Assembly: GCA_021736565.1 (NCBI GenBank)
Contig: JAIPFO010000002.1
Location: 1 to 28,229 of the forward strand
Direction of reading: 5' to 3'
From: Phycisphaerae bacterium
Lineage (GTDB): Bacteria > Planctomycetota > Phycisphaerae > Sedimentisphaerales > SM23-30
DNA length: 28,229 nucleotides
Under the pieces are notes generated by a model. That model ran no database searches. It saw only the letters and a program-made list of their open reading frames with translations, and was not told where the DNA came from. Positions 1 to 7,250 of the stretch are shown one piece after another. A program made the position numbers and the translations under genes. Numbering within the stretch: the stretch's first letter is position 1; the number at the start of each line of letters is the position of its first letter.

Positions 1-1007
1 ATTTTTTTGCCAGGGGTGCCCTCTGTAGGCAGGGTTTGCCCGGTGGGCTCTTCCTCACCTAAAAGGTCGATCGCGGAGCTATCTTGTGCGGATATATTCT
101 GAGGCGTTTCAGTCTGGCCCGCCATTTCAACTGGGGCCATAATAACCGTCAATGGACTGATAATGTCCTTGAGTTCCTCAATGGCCTCATCCGGCGACAT
201 TTCTTTGGGGGGATCCGGTGTGTTCTCCTTGGGAGAATCGGGTACATGCTCTTTGGGGTCTTCGGCCGGGGTCTTTGTATTTTGACCCGGCGTGCCTGTC
301 TCCGATATGTTCGTTTCGGGGGCAACCACCGGGGGGAATACCTCTGTTTCTTCCCAGATCCTATCGTTCTCCGGCATGAACTCCTGGCTGGAACCAGGGG
401 AATTCAGTTGAACTTTTCGGACGATATAGGCATGGTCTACCCCAGCTTGAGGGATGCCGCCAGCTTCTGCCAGTGCCGCCATTATTCGCAAGTCTGGCTC
501 GGTGAGCTGATAGCGGCCTGTCAGTGCCACCGCGCCCGATACGGTATACACCTTGCCCGTCGGGCGGACAACCACAATGCTGACTGTCGGGTCTTTAAGA
601 ATACCTGGCTTTAACTCGCCTATGATCGCGTCTGTTAATTCTAATTCGGTACGACCAGCTGCGATAATGGGGCCTAATTCAGGCAAAGTAATTCGGCCTG
701 TCTCAGAAACTTGCTTTTGGGCCATCCATTCAACGCCTGTTTGGAAGAAATCCATGATCGAGATATTAACAACATCGCCACTCTTGATCGCATATTCCTC
801 GGCATCACTTTGCAGGTCTCGGGGTTCCGGGTCGCGATATCCGGCGAATTTCTCCGGGCCTTCGTCCACAACACCCAGATCATCCAGAATTATATTGGTG
901 ATGGGAGTTGCCTGGAAACGCCCCGCAGCCGTGGGGTCGGAGCACCCTGTCGATAAAAACAGTCCCATCAGGCATGTAAGAGCCAGCAATCCAAGAGACC
1001 TTTCCAT
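1..1007 (-). CDS. Wza-like polysaccharide export lipoprotein (partial, C-terminus off window)
   Basis: Read on the minus strand from ATG at 1007-1005, open to the window edge (335 codons seen). The N-terminus is a lipoprotein signal: charged start (MERS), hydrophobic stretch, lipobox LSTGC near residue 21. Residues about 60-135 have the Poly_export (Wza N-terminal) pattern: YAIKSGDVVNISI, then SETGRITLPELGPI, then DPTVSIVVV. An SLBB-like segment follows (GKVYTVSGAVALTGRYQL...AALAEAGGI). From about residue 205 the chain becomes a low-complexity Pro/Glu/Thr-rich tail with repeated PKE-type motifs, longer than usual for this family. Known role of the family: outer-membrane channel for capsule or exopolysaccharide export. 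No Shine-Dalgarno is visible before ATG 1007; an in-frame TTG lies 12 bases upstream. A copy of the dispersed repeat abuts the start codon. The family call is fairly sure; the start is less so. Confidence 0.8.
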   Translation of the reverse strand, partial: MERSLGLLALTCLMGLFLSTGCSDPTAAGRFQATPITNIILDDLGVVDEGPEKFAGYRDPEPRDLQSDAEEYAIKSGDVVNISIMDFFQTGVEWMAQKQVSETGRITLPELGPIIAAGRTELELTDAIIGELKPGILKDPTVSIVVVRPTGKVYTVSGAVALTGRYQLTEPDLRIMAALAEAGGIPQAGVDHAYIVRKVQLNSPGSSQEFMPENDRIWEETEVFPPVVAPETNISETGTPGQNTKTPAEDPKEHVPDSPKENTPDPPKEMSPDEAIEELKDIISPLTVIMAPVEMAGQTETPQNISAQDSSAIDLLGEEEPTGQTLPTEGTPGKK

Positions 1008-1077
1008 GCCGAAAGTCAATTTGCAACGTCCAAATCGCCCACTATGATGCGGAAAGCAGGGTTTAATGGCGTCAACA
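1006..1077 (+). repeat. Dispersed intergenic repeat, copy G
   Basis: Matches the family consensus: a head like GCCGAAAGTCAATTT, a core AAATCGCCC..TATGATGCGGAAA, and a tail TGGCGTCAACAG. The head touches the start codon of the minus-strand export lipoprotein, so the whole copy lies in that gene's 5' region. Confidence 0.6.
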
Positions 1078-1192
1078 GTAGGTACATTCCGTCGTTTTAT
1101 GGTATTTAAATGGCTCATAATCTGTTACATTCTCTTTGTGTTACATAGTAAATTGCATTTTTTACATGAAAGTAATTTTAAACGATAATGAA

Positions 1193-1296
1193 GATTCCCA
1201 CGTCAAAAGTTGTTTCTCGCCTTTCAAATCACCCTTTAAGATGCGAAAAACAAGCTTCAAATCCCGGCGCGCCGGGAATGACGCCTGACATCAATG
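1193..1296 (+). repeat. Dispersed intergenic repeat, copy A (with palindrome)
   Basis: Head ACGTCAAAAGTTGTTT, core AAATCACCCTTTAAGATGCG followed by an A-run, tail ATGACGCCTGACATCAA. Between core and tail is a perfect 14-bp palindrome CCCGGCGCGCCGGG (1263-1276). The minus-strand copy at 3023-3124 has a different palindrome at the same place. Confidence 0.75.
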
Positions 1297-1733
1297 AACG
1301 ATTATAATCGCTTTTTTTTGAATTGAAAGCAACTTTGTACACTTTTTTTAATATCTGCATTAAAAACAGGTTTGACGCCGCATCGCAAGTCTTTCTGGAG
1401 CCCTTTTTTCGCATATTATATAAGAGCGATTGTAAAGAAAAAAATCACTTTTGATGCAGAAATCAGGTATATCTTCCGCTGAGACCCTTATCGGCCATTA
1501 ACAGTACGTGCTTTATGCTTGATTGTTTATTAAATGAATTATTTTTCAGCAGTCGAAAAAAATGATTTTACCTCGGAAAAAACCCTGAATTCTGCATTAA
1601 AAGGGGGGAACCTTTAAAATCCTCCCTTTGAGAAGAAGAAAACAGGCTCTGCCAGGTAAGAGCCAGCGAACGCGGGTAAAACAATCGGATTTTTCAGAAT
1701 ATCTACTGAAATGACCGATAAAACTAAAAAATG

Positions 1734-1820
1734 TGACTCCCGCCATGAAAAGTTGATTTTTGTATTTAAAATCACCCTTTTAGGAGGCGGGAAATGGGCG
1801 TCAATATAATGATGACGCGG
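1734..1820 (+). repeat. Dispersed intergenic repeat, copy B
   Basis: Head CGCCATGAAAAGTTGATTT, core AAAATCACCCTTTTAGGAGG then CGGGAAA, tail GGGCGTCAA and GATGACGCGG. It runs almost directly into copy C, giving a tandem pair upstream of the NeuD-like gene. Confidence 0.65.
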
Positions 1821-1829
1821 ATATTAACA

Positions 1830-1925
1830 TGGATACTGGCGTCAAAAGTCGATTTGCATTATTCAAATCAGACTTTATGATCCGGATAACCGGCGTCAAT
1901 AATAACTATGACCATGGCGTCAACT
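1830..1925 (+). repeat. Dispersed intergenic repeat, copy C
   Basis: Head GGCGTCAAAAGTCGATTT, core CAAATCAGACTTTATGATCC, tail CCGGCGTCAA and ATGGCGTCAA. The copy is open in the frame of the downstream NeuD-like gene and could extend that protein by 38 residues from ATG 1829, although the family start and the Shine-Dalgarno point to ATG 1943. Confidence 0.7.
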
Positions 1926-1942
1926 GTGATAGGACCAGAATT

Positions 1943-2695
1943 ATGAAAGTAGTGATCATCGGTGCGGGGGGGCATGGCCGGGTTGTTCTGGACATCCTCA
2001 GGAAAAACCATCAGTTCGAAATTGTTGGCTTTCTCGATTCCAATCCGTCATTACTCCATTCATTCGTTGATGGTGTCCAGGTCATTGGCGACTTGTCGAT
2101 GGTTTCCCGTTTTCGACAACACGATATTGGCGGGGCGATTGTGGCGATTGGCGACAACAAAGTCCGAGATAAATATGCGACCGACCTTGAAAATTTAGGC
2201 ATCAGCCTCGTCAATGCAATTCACCCCTCGGCCACCATCGCCGATAATGCCAGGATCGGAAAAAATGTCGTTATTGCCTCCGGTACAAACATTTGTACCC
2301 ACGTTATTCTCGAAGATTCCGTCATTTGCAACACCGGGTGTATTATCGACCACGAGTCTGTGATACGAAGAGCCGTTCATATTTGCCCCGGCGTTAAGAT
2401 CGCCGGTCACGTCACGGTCAATGAAGCAGCCTTTATCGGCATTGGGGCTACGATCATACAGGGCGTTACGATCGGAGAATCCGTCGTTGCCGGCGCCGGA
2501 ACCGTCATACTCGAAGATGTCCCCACCTTCTCAACCGTCGTCGGTGTGCCCGCCAGGCTGACTAAAACAAGCCACATACCCGATTTGAACCAAAAAATCC
2601 AGGCCAGCACCGCCGACCTTGAACCCGTACGTTCCCTGGTAACCCGTCCGGTAAGAATACGTCCCCAACCACTCGCATCAGGACCAAAGAGCTGA
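1943..2695 (+). CDS. NeuD/PglD-type sugar O-acyltransferase (left-handed beta-helix)
   Basis: 250 residues from ATG 1943, which has AGGA at 1931-1934. The frame also opens at ATG 1829, but those extra 38 codons are repeat DNA, and the family pattern starts at residue 1. Residues 1-90 are the PglD_N-type nucleotide-binding fold (MKVVIIGAGGHGRVVLDIL, then VGFLDSNP and IVAIGDN). Residues 91-205 are hexapeptide repeats forming a left-handed beta-helix (IHPSATIADNARIGKNVVI..., CPGVKIAGHVTV, GVTIGESVVAGAG), closing with VVGVPAR. The likely catalytic base is His137 in TGCIIDHE. The family transfers acetyl or another acyl group from the acyl carrier to an amino- or hydroxy-sugar, as in sialic acid, bacillosamine or capsule synthesis. 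The last ~45 residues are an unusual basic, Pro-rich tail. Proximity to the export lipoprotein suggests a role in surface polysaccharide; the exact sugar cannot be told. Confidence 0.85.
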   Translation: MKVVIIGAGGHGRVVLDILRKNHQFEIVGFLDSNPSLLHSFVDGVQVIGDLSMVSRFRQHDIGGAIVAIGDNKVRDKYATDLENLGISLVNAIHPSATIADNARIGKNVVIASGTNICTHVILEDSVICNTGCIIDHESVIRRAVHICPGVKIAGHVTVNEAAFIGIGATIIQGVTIGESVVAGAGTVILEDVPTFSTVVGVPARLTKTSHIPDLNQKIQASTADLEPVRSLVTRPVRIRPQPLASGPKS

Positions 2696-3145
2696 TCCCA
2701 GCCTCAAAACCGCCCCTCACATCCCTGACCGAAAAACGCCCGCCTCAAAAGACAACCACCTTCCTTATCACTTCTTGGCCGTAGAGTATATTTTTACACA
2801 AATGCCATTGGCTATAACCTGTGGGATGATAATCAAAAATATCAAATGTTATAACAACCGGACAACTCGGATGGTCGTATATAGAGAAATTGATGAGGTG
2901 TTCAAACCAACAGATAATAACTTGTTTTTTTGAAACGGACTTGATATTCTACTAGAAAAGAAGTCCGACAGTGTAGTCCGGCTGAAACAGACAACGTTAC
3001 AGGGAAATCTCAGGCCAAAACTGACCCCAGCGTCATATCCCGATAGATCGGGATTCCAAGCCCGTTTTAGATATCTTAAAGGCGGATTAGGAAGACTGAA
3101 ATCCATTTTTGACGCGGAATCAAAACTTACATTAGGAGACCTCGC
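2696..3145. other. Non-coding spacer upstream of the GH27 lipoprotein
   Basis: About 450 bp without a credible gene. The right third is repeat copy H on the minus strand, ending about 10 bp before the Shine-Dalgarno AGGAG (3134-3138) of the GH27 gene. No clear terminator follows the NeuD-like gene, and I see no confident promoter. Confidence 0.6.
3023..3124 (-). repeat. Dispersed intergenic repeat, copy H (minus strand, with palindrome)
   Basis: Read on the minus strand: head CCGCGTCAAAAATGGATTT, core TAATCCGCCTTTAAGATATC, tail ATATGACGCTGGGGTCAG. Between core and tail is ATCCCGAT-AG-ATCGGGAT (3037-3054), an 8-bp perfect stem. Copy A has a different palindrome at the same place, so the stem seems conserved rather than its sequence. 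Confidence 0.7.
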
Positions 3146-4897
3146 ATGTTGAAAAAGATCAAACAAAACATCTCACTCGCTTTAATCGTTGCTATTTGCG
3201 CAGTGTTAAACGGCTGCGGGCTGGCGCAAAACGACCACTCGATCCACGGCGTGCAGCGTCCAGAGTATGCCTACCTGGCCATGACGCCCCCGATGGGGTG
3301 GAACAGCTGGAATTTTTTCGCCAAAGAAATTGACGAGGCAAAGATCAAGGCCGTCGCCGATGCGATGGTCTCGTCAGGCATGCGGGATGCCGGTTATCAA
3401 TACCTGGTCCTCGACGATGCCTGGATGGCCGCCGAACGGGACAAAAACGGGGCCTTGCAGGCTGACCCCGAAAAGTTCCCCAAGGGCATGAAGGAAATTG
3501 GTGACTATATCCATAGCAAGGGCCTCAAGTTCGGCATATACGAAGACCGGGCCTATCGAACCTGTCAGTCGCTGCCGGGAAGCTTTGGACATGAAGAGAT
3601 CGATATGGCGACATTTGCCGCCTGGGGTGTTGACTACATTAAAATGGATAGCTGCTCAGCCGAGGGCAATGGCAATCTCAGCTCAGAGGACTATGGCCTC
3701 TACCGAAAATATATCGAAAAGGCCGGCCGGCCGATGGTCTTGAGTATCTCCGATTTTGGCAGTGCGGCATGGGTCTGGGGCGGCCGGGAAAGTTCTCAGC
3801 TATGGCGAACCGGGTGGGATATCCAGCAAAGTATGAATTCCGTCTATAATTGTGCCGAATGTTCCGGCGGCAGCAATAGAACTCACCCTGCCTTTAACGG
3901 ACTTTGGCAGTTTGCCGGGCCCGGCTATTGGAATGACCCCGATATGCTGCAGGTCGGAAACTTCGATATCAAGGATGAAACGGTCGACAAATCCGCCAAC
4001 CGGGCCCACTTCGGACTCTGGTGCATACTCGCGGCACCCCTGATGGCCGGTAATGACCTGGCCAATATGAAAGACACCGTCAGGGACATCCTGACTGCAC
4101 CGGAAGTCATCGCCGTCAATCAGGACAAACGCGGCGTGCAGGGATACAAGGTGTTCGTCGATGGAAAACTGGAGGTTTACAACAAACCGCTCGCTGATGG
4201 AACCACCGCGGTTCTGCTCTTGAATAAGGGCAAAGATGTCGCCGATATTACGGTGACCTGGGAGATGATCGGCCTTAAAGGCAAACAGCCCGTACGTGAC
4301 CTCTGGCAGCGAAAAGACCTTGGAAAATTTGAAGAGTCCTTTACCGCCAAAGCATTGGGCGAGCATGGCAGCCGGATGCTCAAGATCGGAAAAAAAGGAA
4401 AACCGCTTCCGACGCCCGCCCCCATGCCGCTTGAAAAATACACGATCACCCGTAAGGGAGTCACATCGCTTAGCGATCTGTATTACGCATTCAGGGAACA
4501 TAATCCGCCAGTTTATAATAAAACATTCGAAGGAAACCCCATCGTTATCGACGGGAAAACATTCGAAAAAGGCTTCGGCTGTAAAGCCAAGGCCGACTTC
4601 ATGTTCGCCGGAACCGAACGCGGTGGCCGTTTAGTTGGAACCGTCGCGATCGACGAAGCCTACCAGGGCGACAATCAGGGCCGTTTCCGCATCTATCACG
4701 AAGACCGCTTTGCAAACAGGGTCCTCTGGGATAGCGGCAATATGACCAAAGACGCACCCGCTAAAAAATTCGATATTGAACTTAAAGATTACAATTGCAT
4801 CATGTTCACCTTTGACGGCAAAAGCAAAGATAACGGAAATAGGGCTGGGGACGTCCTCGGTGTCATTGCCGACCCACAGGTTATCGCCTACGACTAA
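3146..4897 (+). CDS. GH27 alpha-galactosidase lipoprotein with C-terminal NPCBM
   Basis: 583 residues; AGGAG at 3134-3138 sets ATG 3146. The lipoprotein signal has lipobox VLNGC with Cys24. Residues about 46-330 are a GH27 TIM barrel: MTPPMGWNSWN opening, YLVLDDAW, FPKGMKEIGDYIHSKGLKFG, GVDYIKMDSC with the predicted nucleophile Asp168, RTGWDI with the predicted acid/base Asp225, then PGYWNDPDML and ANRAHFGLW. A beta-sandwich (about 335-415) follows, then a Pro-rich linker (about 420-430). Residues about 436-583 match NPCBM: SLSDLYYAF near the start, GKTFEKGFGCKA, VLWDSGNM, and a VIADPQVIAYD-like end. Family chemistry: retaining removal of terminal alpha-galactosyl (sometimes N-acetylgalactosaminyl or arabinopyranosyl) groups. 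It should be tethered to a membrane facing the periplasm or the outside. The SGNH esterase 141 bp downstream carries a near-copy of its leader, so the pair may be co-transcribed. Confidence 0.92.
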   Translation: MLKKIKQNISLALIVAICAVLNGCGLAQNDHSIHGVQRPEYAYLAMTPPMGWNSWNFFAKEIDEAKIKAVADAMVSSGMRDAGYQYLVLDDAWMAAERDKNGALQADPEKFPKGMKEIGDYIHSKGLKFGIYEDRAYRTCQSLPGSFGHEEIDMATFAAWGVDYIKMDSCSAEGNGNLSSEDYGLYRKYIEKAGRPMVLSISDFGSAAWVWGGRESSQLWRTGWDIQQSMNSVYNCAECSGGSNRTHPAFNGLWQFAGPGYWNDPDMLQVGNFDIKDETVDKSANRAHFGLWCILAAPLMAGNDLANMKDTVRDILTAPEVIAVNQDKRGVQGYKVFVDGKLEVYNKPLADGTTAVLLLNKGKDVADITVTWEMIGLKGKQPVRDLWQRKDLGKFEESFTAKALGEHGSRMLKIGKKGKPLPTPAPMPLEKYTITRKGVTSLSDLYYAFREHNPPVYNKTFEGNPIVIDGKTFEKGFGCKAKADFMFAGTERGGRLVGTVAIDEAYQGDNQGRFRIYHEDRFANRVLWDSGNMTKDAPAKKFDIELKDYNCIMFTFDGKSKDNGNRAGDVLGVIADPQVIAYD

Positions 4898-5009
4898 GGA
4901 ACCATTTTACACCAGCCAGCTCGGGTGACGCCGCGCAAGCGATGTCCTTCTCGAATGGTCATGGTCTTATCATTAATTTAACCGGGTCCTACCGCCCGCC
5001 TGTTGGGTT

Positions 5010-5023
5010 CCGGTATTTACCGG
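5010..5023 (+). promoter_or_regulatory. Small palindrome before the SGNH gene
   Basis: CCGGTA-TT-TACCGG is a perfect inverted repeat ending 3 bases before the Shine-Dalgarno AGGAGA (5027-5032). It could be an operator or a small mRNA hairpin affecting translation of the esterase; nothing in the sequence decides between these. Confidence 0.35.
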
Positions 5024-5038
5024 GGCAGGAGACAGCGT

Positions 5039-5752
5039 ATGCTTAAAAAAATCAAACTTAACATCTCACTTGCGATACTCGTTGCCTTTTGCATTGTATT
5101 GAACGGCTGCGGACTGACGCAAGACAATGGCTTTATTAACGAAGCGGATTATTTCCAGACGATCCGGGTGGCGTGTATCGGTGACAGTATTACCGCCGGT
5201 GTCGGAATAAAAGACCCCGACAAGAACAGCTATCCGAAACAGCTCGGCCGCCTGTTGGGCCCGAAATGGGACGTACGTAATTTCGGGGTCGGCGGCACGA
5301 CGTTGCTCAAAAAAGGGGATTACCCCTATTGGAACCAGGACGCCTTTAAAATGGCCATCGCGTTTAAACCCGATGTCGTTATCATCAAACTCGGCACCAA
5401 CGATACAAAAGCACAAAACTGGAAATATAAAGACGAGTATTTAACTGACTACAAGGAAATGATCAACACCTTTTTAGCGTTAGACAGCCACCCGAGAGTC
5501 TGGCTCTGTCGCCCCGTCCCGGCCTTCCCGGCACGATGGGGGATCTCCAATGAAGTCATCGTCAATGACGTGCTGCCCAGGGTGGATCAACTGGGCCGGG
5601 AACTCCACTTGCCGGTCATCGATTTATACACCGCCCTCTCGGGAAAACCAGAATTATTCCCAGATAAGATTCACCCGAACGCCCAGGGCGCCGCGATAAT
5701 GACCGCGGAGATCTATAAGGCGTTAACCGGAAAAGATACGATGCCCCAGTAG
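5039..5752 (+). CDS. SGNH/GDSL-type esterase lipoprotein
   Basis: 237 residues from ATG 5039, set by AGGAGA at 5027-5032 and by alignment of its leader with the GH27 leader; a longer frame from 5003 is not needed. Lipobox VLNGC, Cys24. SGNH blocks are all present: block I CIGDSIT with nucleophile Ser50, block II NFGVGG (Gly83), block III LGTNDT (Asn121), block V FPDKIHPN with Asp209 and His212. Family members are carbohydrate esterases or lipases. The GDSL pattern and the GH27 partner suggest removal of acetyl groups from polysaccharide; the substrate is inferred, not shown. The first ~30 codons closely resemble those of the GH27 gene, which suggests a duplicated export leader. It converges on the minus-strand barrel gene with 117 bp between them, and no convincing terminator is seen there. 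Confidence 0.88.
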   Translation: MLKKIKLNISLAILVAFCIVLNGCGLTQDNGFINEADYFQTIRVACIGDSITAGVGIKDPDKNSYPKQLGRLLGPKWDVRNFGVGGTTLLKKGDYPYWNQDAFKMAIAFKPDVVIIKLGTNDTKAQNWKYKDEYLTDYKEMINTFLALDSHPRVWLCRPVPAFPARWGISNEVIVNDVLPRVDQLGRELHLPVIDLYTALSGKPELFPDKIHPNAQGAAIMTAEIYKALTGKDTMPQ

Positions 5753-5869
5753 TGGAAAAAAGCAGGGGAGCCGCTGACTTCTCTAAGGACTTGCCCTGTT
5801 GTTTGGGTCCGGCACATAGACCAGCAGGTCCTGGCCCCCATCTTCCTCACCGTGGGGGGGCTTTAACAT

Positions 5870-6862
5870 TCAAAATTTAAAACGAATCTTTGCTCCCAGA
5901 AAAGCGCCGTCGCTTAGGGATATACGGCTTTTCCCCCGGTCGTCGTAGTCCTCCCCTTCAAAGAAAAACCGGTCAAATCCGAAGACCGCCTGCACGTCGA
6001 GTGTGCAATTTTTTACCATCGCCCATGCCAATCCCACGCCGGCCCTTTTCTCATAAAAGGAAATTCGCTCATCGTCGTCATCCCGTCCTGCCCGAAACCA
6101 TCGCTGACTCTGCCAGTCAAAACCGCTATAAAGTGTCAGACCATCGGTCAGGGCATAGCTGAGTTTTGCATGAACCGTCCGGGGGATAAAATAAGAGGCT
6201 TCGGCGGTAAGCTGTTCAGTTAATGCCCACTGAAATCCACTGAAAGGCAGCCCAAACAGGATATATTTTTTCTCAGCGGCATTCAACATGTACGCATAGC
6301 CGGGCAGGGGAACATGGGACAAAAACTCCCGGTTAGAGGCATAATTTAAAAAAAGGATGTGTTGGTTGTAGTGCTCACCTGTGGGGATCTGAAGGACTCC
6401 CGTAGCGTTAATGTTGGTCTCTTTAAAACTGTCAAACGGCTTATCACTCGCTGAACCGACCGAAAACAGCCCCCCCGCGATCATGCCATTGTCCAGCCGC
6501 TTGCGAATATGCCCGCCAAAATCAATATCCCATAAATGATCCGGCAATGCCACCCCCGCATCCATCAGCCCGGCACGGGTCGCCAGGTCCATCACCTGAA
6601 CGCCAGATGTAAATGCCGATTCAAACTGCTCATTTTGACGCAATGGTACAAACAGGTCATACCCATACTGCACATAGCTAAGATCGGTATTTTGCCCCGA
6701 GACCGACTCCTGGGATATCCCGCTGGCCCCAAATTCAATGTCAGGCGAAAGCTGCCCTATAAAGGGAGACAACTGACGGCCCATATTCGATTGAGCCTGC
6801 CCGAAATTAATCGATACCAATAAACAGCCTGTCACGATGCATCCAAATAGTTTTCGTTTCAT
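5870..6862 (-). CDS. Outer-membrane beta-barrel-like protein, function unknown
   Basis: 330 residues on the minus strand from ATG 6862-6860, with AAAGGTGA just upstream; a GTG two codons earlier overlaps that Shine-Dalgarno and is less likely. A Sec signal peptide (MKRKLFGCIV... to GQAQS) is followed by alternating aromatic/polar strands such as LSYVQYGYDLFVP, HILFLNYASNREF, AEASYFIPRTVHAKLSYAL, LTLYSGFDWQSQRWF and GVGLAWAMVKNCTLDVQAVFGF. The protein ends AFLGAKIRFKF, the terminal Phe typical of BAM substrates. An acidic loop (GRDDDDERI) lies near residue 265. It resembles uncharacterised barrels of the DUF6268 kind, but I cannot confirm that family. A copy of the dispersed repeat lies directly upstream, in the gap to the divergent BlaI-type gene. 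Confidence 0.7.
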   Translation of the reverse strand: MKRKLFGCIVTGCLLVSINFGQAQSNMGRQLSPFIGQLSPDIEFGASGISQESVSGQNTDLSYVQYGYDLFVPLRQNEQFESAFTSGVQVMDLATRAGLMDAGVALPDHLWDIDFGGHIRKRLDNGMIAGGLFSVGSASDKPFDSFKETNINATGVLQIPTGEHYNQHILFLNYASNREFLSHVPLPGYAYMLNAAEKKYILFGLPFSGFQWALTEQLTAEASYFIPRTVHAKLSYALTDGLTLYSGFDWQSQRWFRAGRDDDDERISFYEKRAGVGLAWAMVKNCTLDVQAVFGFDRFFFEGEDYDDRGKSRISLSDGAFLGAKIRFKF

Positions 6863-6885
6863 AGTCACCTTTAATAGTATAAAAA

Positions 6886-6977
6886 GATGCTCACGTCAAA
6901 AGTCGATTTTCGTCTATAAAATCGGCCTTTAAGATGCGGGAAATACGCATCAAAAATACTGATGACGCTGGCGTCTA
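6886..6977 (+). repeat. Dispersed intergenic repeat, copy D
   Basis: The cleanest copy: head GATGCTCACGTCAAAAGTCG followed by ATTTT, core AAATCGGCCTTTAAGATGCG followed by GGAAA, tail GATGACGCTGGCGTCTAAAA. It lies about 24 bp upstream of the barrel gene start on the minus strand. Confidence 0.8.
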
Positions 6978-7104
6978 AAAAGGGTCTGGTTTTCATCACG
7001 GTCACGATCTTCTGATATTAAGGTATCGTTATGATCATTTCAAGATGAACCTGGGAATTGTATGATTGGAAATATTTTTTAGAAGATATAAAACTATTGT
7101 AACC

Positions 7105-7130
7105 TGTTGCTATAAAAAGAGATAGCGACA
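7105..7130. other. Hairpin, 9-bp stem with one G-T pair
   Basis: TGTTGCTAT - AAAAAGAG - ATAGCGACA. It is not followed by a T-run on either strand, so it does not look like an intrinsic terminator. It sits about 50 bp upstream of the BlaI-type promoter; its role is unknown. Confidence 0.35.
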
Positions 7131-7179
7131 ACTATCATTTATATAAATTTCTTTTTTTTTAAAATAAATAAAAAATAAT

Positions 7180-7222
7180 TTGCTTTCTTCTACATATGTA
7201 GTATATTTTACTACATACGTAG
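7180..7222 (+). promoter_or_regulatory. Promoter with two BlaI-type operators
   Basis: Two near-identical dyads, CTACATATGTAG (7190-7201) and CTACATACGTAG (7211-7222), match the TACA-N2-TGTA core bound by BlaI/MecI repressors. A plausible promoter overlaps them: -35 TTGCTT (7180-7185), 16-bp spacer, -10 TATATT (7202-7207), with A/T-rich DNA upstream. One dyad fills the spacer and the other lies just after the -10, so a bound repressor would block RNA polymerase. Dyad centres are 21 bp apart, two helical turns, so both face the same side of the DNA. The Shine-Dalgarno of the repressor gene (AGGAGA, 7238-7243) follows. Confidence 0.8.
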
Positions 7223-7250
7223 AAGATGTTTAAAAACAGGAGATATTCTC

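Larger units (their letters stand above)
1008..1942. other. Non-coding spacer between divergent export lipoprotein and NeuD-like gene
   Basis: About 935 bp with no credible gene. It contains repeat copies G, A, B and C (three in the forward half just upstream of the NeuD-like gene), with A/T-rich DNA between them. Both flanking genes are transcribed outward, so both promoters should lie here, but I could not pick a convincing -35/-10 pair. Confidence 0.7.
6863..7250. other. Divergent intergenic region, barrel gene to BlaI gene
   Basis: About 390 bp. The left third is repeat copy D. The middle holds a 9-bp stem hairpin (7105-7130). The right part is A/T-rich and leads into the BlaI-type promoter and operators. 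Confidence 0.7.

Noticed and set aside
84..1047. Two open plus-strand frames (176 and 164 codons) in the first kilobase
   Set aside because: They lie antisense to the Wza-like lipoprotein, which has a lipobox and recognisable Poly_export motifs; the plus frames show no family pattern.
3800..4501. 233-codon minus-strand frame inside the GH27 gene
   Set aside because: Antisense shadow of a well-supported enzyme gene; no ribosome binding site or domain pattern.
5753..5869. Possible terminator between the SGNH and barrel genes
   Set aside because: Only weak, short pairings (GACC-AGCA-GGTC) without a T-run; not supportable.
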